The notes below the pieces were generated by a model that was not told the DNA's origin, ran no database searches, and saw only the letters and a list, made by a program, of their open reading frames with translations. Both the position numbers and the translations under genes were made by a program. Shown here in pieces: positions 1-7,678 of a stretch of DNA of 64,000 nucleotides (position 1 is the first letter of the stretch; the number at the start of each line of letters is the position of its first letter). Source of the DNA: Streptomyces polyasparticus (GTDB lineage: Bacteria; Actinomycetota; Actinomycetes; Streptomycetales; Streptomycetaceae); the NCBI RefSeq assembly GCF_014493765.1, contig NZ_JACTVJ010000010.1:372001-436000 (forward strand). Direction: 5' to 3'.

Positions 1-1560
1 CTGCCGTTCCACACGTCGGGCGCCGTCGTCGCGGCCACCTTCGTCTCCATGCCGTTCCTCGTCATCAGCCTGGAGGGTGCCCTGGCGGGCCTGCGTCCCT
101 CGTACGAGGAGACGGCGGCCTCGCTCGGCGCCTCACCGCTGAAGGTGTTCTGGACGGTCACCCTGCCGATGGTCGCGCCCGGCCTGGTCGCGGGCGCCGC
201 CCTCACCTGGGCGCGGGCGCTCGGCGAGTTCGGCGCCACCATCACCTTCGCCGGGAACCTGCCCGGCACCACCCAGACCCTGCCCCTGCAGGTGTATCTG
301 CTGCTCCAGGACAACCCCGAGGCGGCCACCTCCGTATCGCTGCTGCTGCTCGCCGTCGCGATGGCCGTGCTCGTCTCGCTGCGGGGGCGGTTCACCGGGC
401 AGCCGTCGAGTCGCACCAGGAAGCCCGTGTCCCCGGACGCGGCAGCCGAGCCGACACCCCTGGACCTGCCGCCCGATCCGGTGGCCAAGTGGCCGCTGCA
501 CGCGGACGTCACCGGCTACACCCGGCTGAGCCTCGACGCCGGGCCCGGCACCACCATCGCCGTCGTCGGCCCCAACGGCGCCGGCAAGACCACCCTGCTT
601 CGGGCCCTGCTCGGCCTCACCCCGCGCGCCCGCGCCGACCTGCGTCTGGGCGACCTCGACGTCACCGGGCTGCCCCCGCACCGGCGGGGCGTGGCCTGGG
701 TGCCGCAGGACGGTGCGCTCTTCCCGCACCTCAGCGCCCTCGCCAACACGGCGTACGGGCTCAGGGCCCAGGGCATGCGGCGCGGTGAGGCGCGGCGCAT
801 CGCACAGGAGTGGCTCGACCGCCTCGGCGTCGGCCACCTCGCCCACCGCAAGCCAGGACAGCTCTCCGGCGGGCAGGCCCAACGGGTCGCGCTCGCCCGG
901 GCGTTGGCGCCGAGCCCGCGGCTGCTGCTGCTCGACGAACCCCTGGCCGCACTCGACCAGACCACCCGCGCACACGTCCGCCACACGCTGCGCACCCACC
1001 TGTCCGGCTTCGGCGGCGTCTGCCTGATCGTCACGCACGATCCGGTCGAGGCGGTCTCGTTGGCCGACCGTGTCCTCGTACTGGAAGAGGGCCGCACGCT
1101 GCAGGACGCGCCGCCCGCCGAGGTCTCCCGGCATCCGCGCTCGCCGTGGGTGGCGCGGATGCTCGGCCGCAACGCGCTCGCCGGGACCGTCGCCGAGGAC
1201 GGCAGCCTCGCGCTGGCCGGCGGCGGCCGCCTTGTCCTGGCCGACCCGGCCGAGGCCGGCACCGAGGCGCTTGCGATCATCGCCCCCGAGGCCGTCTCCC
1301 TGCACCGGGAGCGGCCCGAGGGCAGCCCCCGCAACGTCTGGCACGGCACCGTCCGCGAGATCACCGTCGTCGGCAGCCGGATGCGCGTCCTCGTCGGGGC
1401 GGACCGGGGGACCGGCTCCCTCGCCAAGGACGACGCGAGCCCGGCACCGGACCTGGTCGCCGAGATCACCCCCCAGGCCGCGGCCGAACTGCGGCTCGCG
1501 GACGGGGTGTCCGTCTACACGAGCGTGAAGGCCACCGAGGTCACCCTCGTCACGACGTGA
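1..1560 (+). CDS. ABC transporter permease-ATPase fusion, molybdate type (5' end cut by window)
   Basis: Probable molybdate/oxyanion importer with membrane permease and ATPase in one chain. The frame is open from base 1, so the true start lies upstream. The first ~115 visible residues are the end of a ModB-like permease: the EAA-type cytoplasmic loop (EETAASLGASPLKVFWTVTLP) runs into the last membrane helices. After a Pro-rich linker comes a complete ATPase with Walker A GPNGAGKTT, ABC signature LSGGQAQR, Walker B LLLLDEP, and a H-loop THD. The last ~120 residues look like a TOBE/Mop-type oxyanion-binding domain, which is why molybdate is favoured over sulfate. ModB and ModC are separate proteins in enterobacteria; fused forms occur in actinobacteria. 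A ModA-like binding protein would be expected just upstream, outside the window. Confidence 0.85.
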   Translation: MPFHTSGAVVAATFVSMPFLVISLEGALAGLRPSYEETAASLGASPLKVFWTVTLPMVAPGLVAGAALTWARALGEFGATITFAGNLPGTTQTLPLQVYLLLQDNPEAATSVSLLLLAVAMAVLVSLRGRFTGQPSSRTRKPVSPDAAAEPTPLDLPPDPVAKWPLHADVTGYTRLSLDAGPGTTIAVVGPNGAGKTTLLRALLGLTPRARADLRLGDLDVTGLPPHRRGVAWVPQDGALFPHLSALANTAYGLRAQGMRRGEARRIAQEWLDRLGVGHLAHRKPGQLSGGQAQRVALARALAPSPRLLLLDEPLAALDQTTRAHVRHTLRTHLSGFGGVCLIVTHDPVEAVSLADRVLVLEEGRTLQDAPPAEVSRHPRSPWVARMLGRNALAGTVAEDGSLALAGGGRLVLADPAEAGTEALAIIAPEAVSLHRERPEGSPRNVWHGTVREITVVGSRMRVLVGADRGTGSLAKDDASPAPDLVAEITPQAAAELRLADGVSVYTSVKATEVTLVTT

Positions 1561-1600
1561 GAAAGCGCGGGCCGGTGACACACCGGCCCGCGCTCTTTCA
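1561..1600. terminator. bidirectional terminator hairpin
   Basis: A 13-bp perfect stem (GCGCGGGCCGGTG / CACCGGCCCGCGC) with a 3-nt loop starts directly after the transporter stop codon. It is flanked by GAAA on the left and CTTTC on the right, so it can act for both convergent genes. Confidence 0.85.
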
Positions 1601-1606
1601 GCGGAA

Positions 1607-2650
1607 TCAGCTGGTCGGCGCCGCCTTGCGCAGCGCCTCGATGCACGCCGCGAGCGCACCCTGCAGCTCCTCGAGACGCTGCACCATGTCGTCCTCGTAG
1701 AACTCACCGGCGTCGGCGTCGTCGAAGGTGAGCTCCTCGAACACCTTCGTCGCCTTGCTGAGGCTGGAGTAGAACTTCGTACGCCGCTCGGCCACCCGCA
1801 GCTCCGGGTCCGCCTCGACGGTCTCCTGGATCAGCGTCTTCACCGTGCCGTACGCCTCGGCCGCCCACTCGCCGGCCTCGTCGCCCTCGTCCAGCTCGTC
1901 GAGCAGCGACAGGTGGCGCTCGGCCTCCTGGCGCAGCTGCGCCGGAGCATCGATGACCTGGCCCGCGGGCGTCTTGACCTGGCCGGTCTCGGCGACCTGG
2001 CGCACGAACTCGATCCGGTCCGACACCTTGGACTCACCGGCGACGGCCTTCTTCAGCTCCTCGCGCGAGGCCACATCGCGGGCCAGGGCGCCGCGCAGCT
2101 CCTCGTCCTCCTCGATCCGGTCGAGCAGCGCAGAGCGGGCGGCCTGCGCGGTGCTCGGGTCGGCGAGGATGGCGGCCCGCAGCGCGGTCGGGTTCTCGGC
2201 GACCTCCAGGGCCTTCGTGGGGCGGATGCCCTCGGCCTCCGCGGCCGCGGTGATCGCGGTACCGCGCACCGAGGTCGCGGAGGAACGGGAGCTGTAGTAG
2301 CTCAACCACACATCGGCTTCCGGGAGTTCCACGTCCACACCCGGCGCCAGCGCCTCGAACTGCGGCACGAGACCGTCGTCCGCGGCGATGTCCCACGCCT
2401 TGTAGAACCGCATCACCCGCTCCGGCGAGCACCCCGCGAGCTCGGCGAAACGCTTCGCCGAGACCTTCTCGCTCTCCTCGGCGCTCTGACCGCCCGGGCG
2501 CACGCTGCGCGCCACCTTCAGCGCGAAGGTCCAGCCGCCGGTCCGCGCATAGGCGCCGAACTCCCGGGCGTCCTGCGCGATCGTCTCGGGTACGGCAGCG
2601 GCCTCGACGGTCTGTGCGGGCACTTCGGGGGCAGGAATGGCAAGGGTCAC
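1607..2650 (-). CDS. conserved hypothetical protein with HTH-like segment
   Basis: 347-residue soluble, acidic protein; I do not recognise its function. Start chosen at GTG 2650 because AGGAGA lies 7 nt upstream; the longer ATG reading has no Shine-Dalgarno site. Residues ~65-95 (AKRFAELAGCSPERVMRFYKAW) resemble a helix-turn-helix. The rest is mainly charged helix rich in Glu, Ala and Arg, likely coiled-coil, and the tail (FYEDDMVQRLEELQGALAACI) is helical too. No signal peptide or membrane segment. It could be a nucleoid-associated or ParB-like DNA-binding protein, but that is inference only. It is convergent with the ABC transporter and lies downstream of the lipase, separated by a hairpin. 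Confidence 0.8.
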   Translation of the reverse strand: MTLAIPAPEVPAQTVEAAAVPETIAQDAREFGAYARTGGWTFALKVARSVRPGGQSAEESEKVSAKRFAELAGCSPERVMRFYKAWDIAADDGLVPQFEALAPGVDVELPEADVWLSYYSSRSSATSVRGTAITAAAEAEGIRPTKALEVAENPTALRAAILADPSTAQAARSALLDRIEEDEELRGALARDVASREELKKAVAGESKVSDRIEFVRQVAETGQVKTPAGQVIDAPAQLRQEAERHLSLLDELDEGDEAGEWAAEAYGTVKTLIQETVEADPELRVAERRTKFYSSLSKATKVFEELTFDDADAGEFYEDDMVQRLEELQGALAACIEALRKAAPTS

Positions 2651-2722
2651 CGGTGCTTCTCCTGAGGATCGCGAGGGTCGGACACCCGCCGTCGAGGCGG
2701 GCAAACCCGCAGCATATCGGGC

Positions 2723-2763
2723 GGACGGGGCACACAGCGCAGCCCGCGCCGCGTGCCCCGTCC
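2723..2763 (-). terminator. hairpin downstream of lipase
   Basis: Perfect 11-bp stem GGACGGGGCAC / GTGCCCCGTCC with a 19-nt GC-rich loop, 21 nt past the lipase stop codon. A second short hairpin (AGCCGG/CCGGCT) touches the stop itself. Together they separate the lipase from the gene at 1607-2650. Confidence 0.6.
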
Positions 2764-2783
2764 CCGCTCAGCCGGCCACCGGC

Positions 2784-3734
2784 TCAGCAGGTGGGCTTCA
2801 CCGCGTGCGCCGGATCCAGTGCGTTGAGCGCGAGCCGCAGCGCGAGCGGGTCCTCGTCCAGGTTGCTGTGCGAGGCGAAGTTCCACGGGCAGATGTCCTG
2901 CATCAGGATGTTGGAGACACCCGGACCCTTCAGGTACTGCCCGTTGTACGGGGTGACGCCGGTGTCGTAGCGCGAGGCGATCACCGTGTACGAGACACCC
3001 GGCAGCGTGTCACCGCCCGCGTTCAGCTTCTGCAGGAACGGCGACCCGGCGATCTGGTCCCCGCACGCCGGGCAGGTCACCTCGGAGACCACCCCGCCGA
3101 TCAGATTGAGCAGCGCGCCGAGCCACGGCTGGTCCCTGAGCAGGCCTTCGACGATCGGGGACTGCGAACCGTGGTTGGACGGGCCGAGGCCGACCAGCGT
3201 GTGCACCTTGGCCTGGCCGCCCTCGAACCTCATGTACTGGCGCGGCATCATGCCGCCCTGCGAGTGGCCCACGATGTCCACCTGCTGGGCGCCGGTGGCG
3301 GCGAGCACCCCGTTCACGAAGACCGCGAGCTGCTTGGCGGACTGCGCGACCGGGGCGGTACCGCCGCCGATCAGCGTGAGCAGGCCGCCGCCCTTGCCGT
3401 AGTCGAGCGAGAAGACGCAGTAGCCGGCCGCCTTGTACTGGGGCGCGGTCTTGGCCCACACATGACCGTTCGCGAGCGTGCCGTGCGCGAGGATCAGCGG
3501 CCGCGGATGGGCCGCGGAGGGGCGACAGGCCCAGTCGTTGGCGCCGGAGAGGCCGACGGTCGCGAGCTTCTTGGCGTCGGCGATCGCGTCCAGCCGCTGA
3601 CCGGCGGGCTCCCTGAGCGGTGCCGCGGCGGCGCCGGGCTCCCTGTCGGGACCGGACACGGCGGCGGGTGCGGCAGTCGGCAGGGACAGGGTGAGAGCGG
3701 TGAGCAGGACGGTGGCGATCCGGGGGAGTCGCAT
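2784..3734 (-). CDS. secreted triacylglycerol lipase/esterase (class 2 lipase-like)
   Basis: 316-residue exported alpha/beta hydrolase. ATG 3734 is chosen: it has GGAGC just upstream and opens a Sec signal peptide (MRLPRIATVLLTALTLSLPT, then AAPAA as likely cleavage region). The oxyanion stretch is LILAHGT (residues ~80-86) and the nucleophile elbow is GHSQGG at 156-161, with Ser158 as nucleophile. A late Asp (SRYDTGVTPYNG) and the C-terminal His of NFASHSNLDEDP are candidates for the other triad members. Cys pairs such as CPAC suggest disulfides, as usual in extracellular Streptomyces lipases. It lies head-to-head with the small gene at 3931. Confidence 0.85.
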   Translation of the reverse strand: MRLPRIATVLLTALTLSLPTAAPAAVSGPDREPGAAAAPLREPAGQRLDAIADAKKLATVGLSGANDWACRPSAAHPRPLILAHGTLANGHVWAKTAPQYKAAGYCVFSLDYGKGGGLLTLIGGGTAPVAQSAKQLAVFVNGVLAATGAQQVDIVGHSQGGMMPRQYMRFEGGQAKVHTLVGLGPSNHGSQSPIVEGLLRDQPWLGALLNLIGGVVSEVTCPACGDQIAGSPFLQKLNAGGDTLPGVSYTVIASRYDTGVTPYNGQYLKGPGVSNILMQDICPWNFASHSNLDEDPLALRLALNALDPAHAVKPTC

Positions 3735-3930
3735 CAGAGCTCCAGGTGCAGCGCGGGGACGGACGTGACCATGACCAGCCGGCATCGGCGTGATCACCGC
3801 ACATCTATGTCCGCGTCGCCCGCGGCAGCCGCACTCCGGCCCCCAGGGCTGCTCCGACTGGCGGTAGATTCGGCCCCCGGATCACGCGCGCCACGCACGG
3901 ATCCGGCGATCGCGAAGCGGGGGGGGAAAC

Positions 3931-4470
3931 GTGGACTGGGGCACGCTCGTCGCCGCCGTCAGCGGCGGCTCGCTGGCCATGGCCGGCACCGTACTGGCCG
4001 ATCATCTGCGCCACCGGCACGAGCAGGACCGGGGGTTGGGGGAGCGGCGCCGGGCGATCTACCTGGACTTCATCGCGGCGGCCGAGGTCTGCCACACCCG
4101 GCTGCGCGCCCTGCGCGACGCCGGCGCGGACACCGACCTGGCGGCGGAGTCACGCGCGGCGCTGGCCGCTTCGGGGATATACGAGGCACGCGAACGGCTC
4201 TTCATCGACGCGAGCACCGGGGCGGCGAGCGCGGGGCAGGCCATGTTCGAGCAACTGCGCCGGTTCCAGCGGACGGTGGGGGAGGGACACGCACCGGAAT
4301 CGGCGGCGTACCACGACGCGTATCACTCGTACATCGGCGCCGTCTGGGACTACCGGGTCGCGGTCCGCGGCGAGTTGGACGGCAAGCCGCTCGCCCCGGC
4401 CGAGTTCGGGTGGCGGCGCTGGGACGGGCGCGACCGCTGCGAGCTGTGCGCTGCCACCGGGCAGGCGTAG
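3931..4470 (+). CDS. conserved hypothetical membrane-anchored protein
   Basis: 179 residues from GTG 3931, preceded by a G-run that can serve as Shine-Dalgarno. The N-terminus has a Gly/Ala-rich hydrophobic stretch (TLVAAVSGGSLAMAGTVLADHL), followed by His/Arg-rich residues and a helical cytoplasmic body (RRAIYLDFIAAAEVCHTRL). This layout, one N-terminal anchor plus a four-helix-like domain, is common in Streptomyces proteins of unknown function. A terminal CELC pair could bind metal. No function can be assigned. Confidence 0.7.
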   Translation: MDWGTLVAAVSGGSLAMAGTVLADHLRHRHEQDRGLGERRRAIYLDFIAAAEVCHTRLRALRDAGADTDLAAESRAALAASGIYEARERLFIDASTGAASAGQAMFEQLRRFQRTVGEGHAPESAAYHDAYHSYIGAVWDYRVAVRGELDGKPLAPAEFGWRRWDGRDRCELCAATGQA

Positions 4471-4766
4471 CCACCGCGCGGGTGCTGCCCGGCACAACCA
4501 CAGCTCTTTGCGCTTTATTGCGTAGATGTGCAAGTATTGCGGAGTGCCCGGCGCTCACCGCCGGGCGGCAGCGACGTACCCGCACGGCAGAAACAGCCCG
4601 TCGTGCCAGGCCCGGGAAAGGGGGCGGTCATGGACTCCAGCGGTCCGAGTCGGCATCGACTCCCCAGCGTCCTCAACACCCCGCTCCCGGCCGAGCAGCT
4701 CCCCTGAGCAACAGCACCTGCGCGTGCGCCCGGCCGTGAGCCGAACGTACCCACGGAGGTGCCGTC
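4471..4766. other. intergenic region with phased TTGCG repeats
   Basis: No convincing gene in these 296 bases. TTGCG occurs at 4508, 4518 and 4537, with an inverted TGCAA at 4529-4533. The spacings are about one and two helical turns, as expected for a regulator binding one DNA face. The stretch could be the control region for the small gene at 4767. Confidence 0.35.
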
Positions 4767-5006
4767 ATGGCAGCCATCTTCCACACCAGCGTCCGCGTCA
4801 ACTCCCTGTTCACCACCGGCGCCTGGCGGCGTGCTCTGGCCCGCGTCATCGCCCGGCTCGCCGATGCGCCGCTCGAGCAGAGCGTCGTACGGTCCGCGCC
4901 CGCGGCCACCCGCCGCGGCTTCGGCAAGCCCCACGCCCACTGGCACACGGTCACCGGCGCCGACGGCCGCCCCCACCTGGTGGCCGAGTGGCACCGGCAG
5001 GACTGA
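4767..5006 (+). CDS. small conserved hypothetical protein
   Basis: 79-residue basic protein. The start is well supported: ACGGAGGTGCCGTC precedes ATG 4767. The sequence is rich in Arg, Ala and His, with a terminal HAHWHTVTGADGRPHLVAEW segment that may form a small beta hairpin. There is no signal peptide and no membrane helix. Small proteins of this kind are frequent in Streptomyces and lack assigned function. Confidence 0.65.
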   Translation: MAAIFHTSVRVNSLFTTGAWRRALARVIARLADAPLEQSVVRSAPAATRRGFGKPHAHWHTVTGADGRPHLVAEWHRQD

Positions 5007-5014
5007 CGGGATCC

Positions 5015-5048
5015 GCCCTCAAGGGTGCATGCGCGCACCCTTGAGGGC
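5015..5048. terminator. bidirectional terminator overlapping a coding end
   Basis: Perfect 14-bp stem GCCCTCAAGGGTGC / GCACCCTTGAGGGC with loop ATGCGC. It lies between two convergent genes and includes the stop codon and last residues (ALKGARMHP) of the DUF2000 protein on the minus strand. Confidence 0.8.
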
Positions 5049-5453
5049 CTTGTCCACCGCACCCCGCGGCCCGTACACCGCGATCCCCACCAGATCGAGC
5101 TGATCACGCGGGACGGCGCGGACGGCCGCGCGATTGTCGCCGTCGTTGCCGGTGGCGAACAGATCCGAGGTGAAGACCGCGACCTTGAGACCCCGCGCGA
5201 GCGCCTTGGCGGGCGCGGCGGTCACCACCTCCTTGCTGCCCTCGAAGACCATGACCGGCTGGCGGAACATCGGCAGATACGCGGTGTCGTCGGCGTCCTC
5301 GTACGGCTCTCCGATCACCTCGGCGGCCTCGGTGCCGAGCCCGCTCACCAGGAACGCGGTCACGTTCAGGCGCTGCCAGGTCTCCAGGTCGTCCCGCAGC
5401 ACTACGGCGATCTTCGTGTCGAAACGCACGGGGGCGTCGGTGTTGTTGTCCAT
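5019..5453 (-). CDS. DUF2000 family protein
   Basis: 144 residues if started at ATG 5453 (MDNNTDAPVRFDTK). A longer reading to 5504 would run into the start of the divergent AraC gene. The core IAVVLRDDLETWQRLNVTAFLVSGLG and the later VVTAAPAKALARGLKVAVFTSDLF match the DUF2000 fold, a peptidyl-tRNA hydrolase-like alpha/beta domain of unknown reaction. Its terminator hairpin is built into the last codons. DUF2000 genes beside an AraC regulator, as here, suggest that the regulator controls it. Confidence 0.8.
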   Translation of the reverse strand: MDNNTDAPVRFDTKIAVVLRDDLETWQRLNVTAFLVSGLGTEAAEVIGEPYEDADDTAYLPMFRQPVMVFEGSKEVVTAAPAKALARGLKVAVFTSDLFATGNDGDNRAAVRAVPRDQLDLVGIAVYGPRGAVDKALKGARMHP

Positions 5454-5502
5454 GCGGTGAGACTGCCGAACAGCCGCTGGACGGGTCTTGTACGTTCCTT
5501 GC

Positions 5503-6339
5503 ATGGCGTCCGAACCGCAGCGCTCGGCGGCGCCGCGGCCAGGCGCGGCGTCCGGTCAGCACATCACCGCATGGCGCCCCCAGGTCGCAGGCGTGGTCGA
5601 GGTCTTTCACGCGCGCTTCACCGAGCACGCGTATCCGATGCATGTGCACGACGCGTGGACCGTCCTGATCGTCGACGAGGGCGCGGTCCGCTACGACCTC
5701 GACCGGCATGAGCACGGCACCCCCGGCGACACCGTCTCGCTGCTGCCCCCCGACGTGCCGCACAACGGCTCCGCCGCCACCCCGCAGGGCTTTCGCAAGA
5801 GGGTCCTCTACCTCGACGAGTCCCATCTGGACCGCTCGCTGATCGGCGCCGCGGTCGACAGTCCTGACCTGCGCGACCCCGTACTGCGCCGCCGTATCGG
5901 CCAGTTGCACACCGCGCTCGCGCACCCTGGCGACGAACTGGAGGCCGCGAGCCGGCTCGCCCTGATCGGTGAGCGCCTGCGCGAGCAGCTGCGCCCGCGG
6001 CTGGGGCCCGCCGCCGCTCCGGCCGATCGCACGCTGGCCCACCGGCTGCGCGAGCTCCTCGATGCCCGGCAGGTGGAGGGCATCGCGCTGGAAGAGGCGG
6101 CGCGGCAGTTCGGGGTCCACTCCACGCATCTCATACGGGCGTTCAGCGGCGCGTTCGGTATCGCCCCGCATCAGTACCTGATGTCCCGCCGGATCGAGCA
6201 CGCCCGCCGGCTGCTGCTCGCCGGGCACCCGCCGGGCGAGACGGCCGCGGCGGCCGGCTTCTACGACCAGCCCCACCTCACGCGCCACTTCAAGCGGGTG
6301 GTGGGCACGACACCGGGGCGCTACGCGCGGTCGCGCTGA
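5503..6339 (+). CDS. AraC family transcriptional regulator (cupin sensor + HTH)
   Basis: 278-residue regulator from ATG 5503; the in-frame TTG 15 nt earlier is less likely. Residues ~20-100 form an AraC-type cupin with metal- or ligand-binding His residues (FTEHAYPMHVHDAWTVLIVDEG, later PPDVPHNG). The last ~100 residues are the double helix-turn-helix: ALEEAARQFGVHSTHLIRAF for the first and ETAAAAGFYDQPHLTRHFKR for the second, ending GTTPGRYARSR. Regulators of this type often control a neighbouring small-molecule modifying or export gene. The 49-bp gap to the DUF2000 gene is the likely shared control region. Confidence 0.88.
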   Translation: MASEPQRSAAPRPGAASGQHITAWRPQVAGVVEVFHARFTEHAYPMHVHDAWTVLIVDEGAVRYDLDRHEHGTPGDTVSLLPPDVPHNGSAATPQGFRKRVLYLDESHLDRSLIGAAVDSPDLRDPVLRRRIGQLHTALAHPGDELEAASRLALIGERLREQLRPRLGPAAAPADRTLAHRLRELLDARQVEGIALEEAARQFGVHSTHLIRAFSGAFGIAPHQYLMSRRIEHARRLLLAGHPPGETAAAAGFYDQPHLTRHFKRVVGTTPGRYARSR

Positions 6340-6355
6340 AGTGGCTGTACTCCCG

Positions 6356-7195
6356 TCAGGACGAGGCCAGTTCGAGCATCCGGGCCGCGAGGTGCTCGAT
6401 CCGCTCGTGCCAGGCGTCACGGGCGCGCCGGGGATCCCCGGACCCCTCCACGGTGAGCACGAGTCGGGCCCCGTGGCCCGTGCCCTCGCCCAGCTTCCAG
6501 CGCACGAGCTCACCCAGCGGCGCCCGATACGCGAGCACCTCGGGCTCGCGCACCTCGGTCACATAGCCTTCCTCGTACGAGGGTGCCGTGAAACCCGGCG
6601 GAACGGTGGCCCCCTCCGACACCGAGGCGCCACCGGCCAGTTCGGACCACACGGCATCCGCGGGGCGGAGCAGCTGGCGCTCGAAGCGCACGGTCGTGCC
6701 CTCGATCTCGCCGCGGCCCAGGTCGAACTGCTCCAGATAGGCCTCGTGCAGCTCGCCCCGGTCCGCCTCGACGTCGATCCGTTCCCCGTCGAGGAGCTGA
6801 CCGAGCGCCGTGAGGCACAGATGCCAGCCGGAGGCGAAGCTCGCGCCGCCGAAGCGGTCGCCGAAGGTGTGGGTGAGGGTGAGCAGCGAGCCGTCGCCGT
6901 CGGGGGTGATCTCCCAGCGCAGATGGTCCTCGCCCCAGGCGAAGGCGAACACATGCGGCGCGTCGGCGTCCGTCACGCGGCCCGTCATGCCGGGGCCTTC
7001 CTCGCCGGGGAAGTGGAAGCCCATCGTGCCGCCGGGCCGCAGCTCCACGGAGACCTCGGAGGGGAACCACTGGGCGAGCTGCTTGGGTTCCGTGATCGCG
7101 GCCCACACCGCGGCCGGCGGATGGGCGAGCCTGCGCCGCATCACCAGGGCGGTGCGGCCGTCGGCGGTGGTGAGGGTGTCGGCTTCGGGGTTCAT
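6356..7195 (-). CDS. SRPBCC (AHSA1-like) domain protein, two copies
   Basis: 279 residues. Two START-like SRPBCC segments can be seen. The first has the AHSA1 signature ALVMRRRLAHPPAAVWAAIT, TEPKQLAQWFP and the LTHTFGDRFGGASFASGWHLCL block. The second half (FERQLLRPADAVWSELAGG ... LVLTVEGSGDP) is more diverged. These domains form a deep hydrophobic pocket; in ArsR-linked members the ligand is unknown. The start ATG 7195 overlaps the ArsR stop by 4 nt (ATGA), so the two are translationally coupled. Convergent with the AraC gene, 16 nt apart. Confidence 0.85.
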   Translation of the reverse strand: MNPEADTLTTADGRTALVMRRRLAHPPAAVWAAITEPKQLAQWFPSEVSVELRPGGTMGFHFPGEEGPGMTGRVTDADAPHVFAFAWGEDHLRWEITPDGDGSLLTLTHTFGDRFGGASFASGWHLCLTALGQLLDGERIDVEADRGELHEAYLEQFDLGRGEIEGTTVRFERQLLRPADAVWSELAGGASVSEGATVPPGFTAPSYEEGYVTEVREPEVLAYRAPLGELVRWKLGEGTGHGARLVLTVEGSGDPRRARDAWHERIEHLAARMLELASS

Positions 7196-7509
7196 GAGGA
7201 ATCGTCCTTCAGCTGGTCGAGATGGTGTTCGAGGCGGTCGAAGCTCGCCGACCACAGGTGCCGGTAGTGCGCGAGCCAGGCGTCGAGTTCGGCGAGCGGC
7301 TCGGGGCGCAGCTCGTACCAGCGGCGCTGCGCGTCCTGCCGTACGCGCACCAGGCCGGCCTCGCGCAGCACCCGTAGATGCTTGGAGGTGCCGGGCTGGC
7401 TGAGGCCGAGCTCCGCGGTCAGTTCGCCGACCAGCCGGGGCCGCTCCAGAAGCAGATCCAGAATGCGGCGGCGCTGGGGCTCGGCGAGCACATCGAACGG
7501 TATGGGCAT
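7192..7509 (-). CDS. ArsR family regulator (metal-site-less type)
   Basis: 105-residue winged-helix protein. MPIPFDVLAEPQRRRILDLLLER is the ArsR N-terminus, LSQPGTSKHLRVLREAGLV the recognition helix and RRWYELRPEPLAELDAWL the wing and dimer helix. No ELCVC-type metal site is present, so this is the SdpR-like subgroup normally paired with SRPBCC genes. It is first in an operon with the SRPBCC gene and probably represses itself through the palindrome at 7529-7540. Confidence 0.9.
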   Translation of the reverse strand: MPIPFDVLAEPQRRRILDLLLERPRLVGELTAELGLSQPGTSKHLRVLREAGLVRVRQDAQRRWYELRPEPLAELDAWLAHYRHLWSASFDRLEHHLDQLKDDSS

Positions 7510-7515
7510 ATATCG

Positions 7516-7544
7516 AACGTACCTCTTGGGTTATATAACCGCAA
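7516..7544 (-). promoter_or_regulatory. promoter and palindromic operator of the ArsR-SRPBCC operon
   Basis: On the minus strand TTGCGG (7539-7544) and TACGTT (7516-7521) are 17 nt apart and read toward the ArsR start. The perfect 12-bp palindrome GGTTATATAACC (7529-7540) lies over the -35 edge and spacer, where a bound repressor would block RNA polymerase. It is the only A/T-rich island nearby. Confidence 0.6.
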
Positions 7545-7678
7545 CGGTATGTACGAGGGCCCATGGCCCCCGCCATCCGGGCGGGCGTCGCGAGGCCCAT
7601 CCGGCGTAATCCAGCGCGAGCGCGGCCCGGGGCGCGCGGGAGCGTGAGGGGACCACGGTTGAACGGACGGAGCCCGCC

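Noticed and set aside
2637-4739. 700-codon plus-strand frame over lipase
   Set aside because: The minus strand has signal peptide, GHSQGG and a proper start; this frame crosses several genes.
4526-5044. Plus-strand ORF starting MCKYCGV
   Set aside because: CxxC is suggestive but there is no ribosome site, the sequence degenerates to Ser/Arg/Pro and it runs across the well-supported small gene at 4767.
5488-5502. TTG start for the AraC regulator
   Set aside because: ATG five codons later is more usual and the extra residues are not needed.
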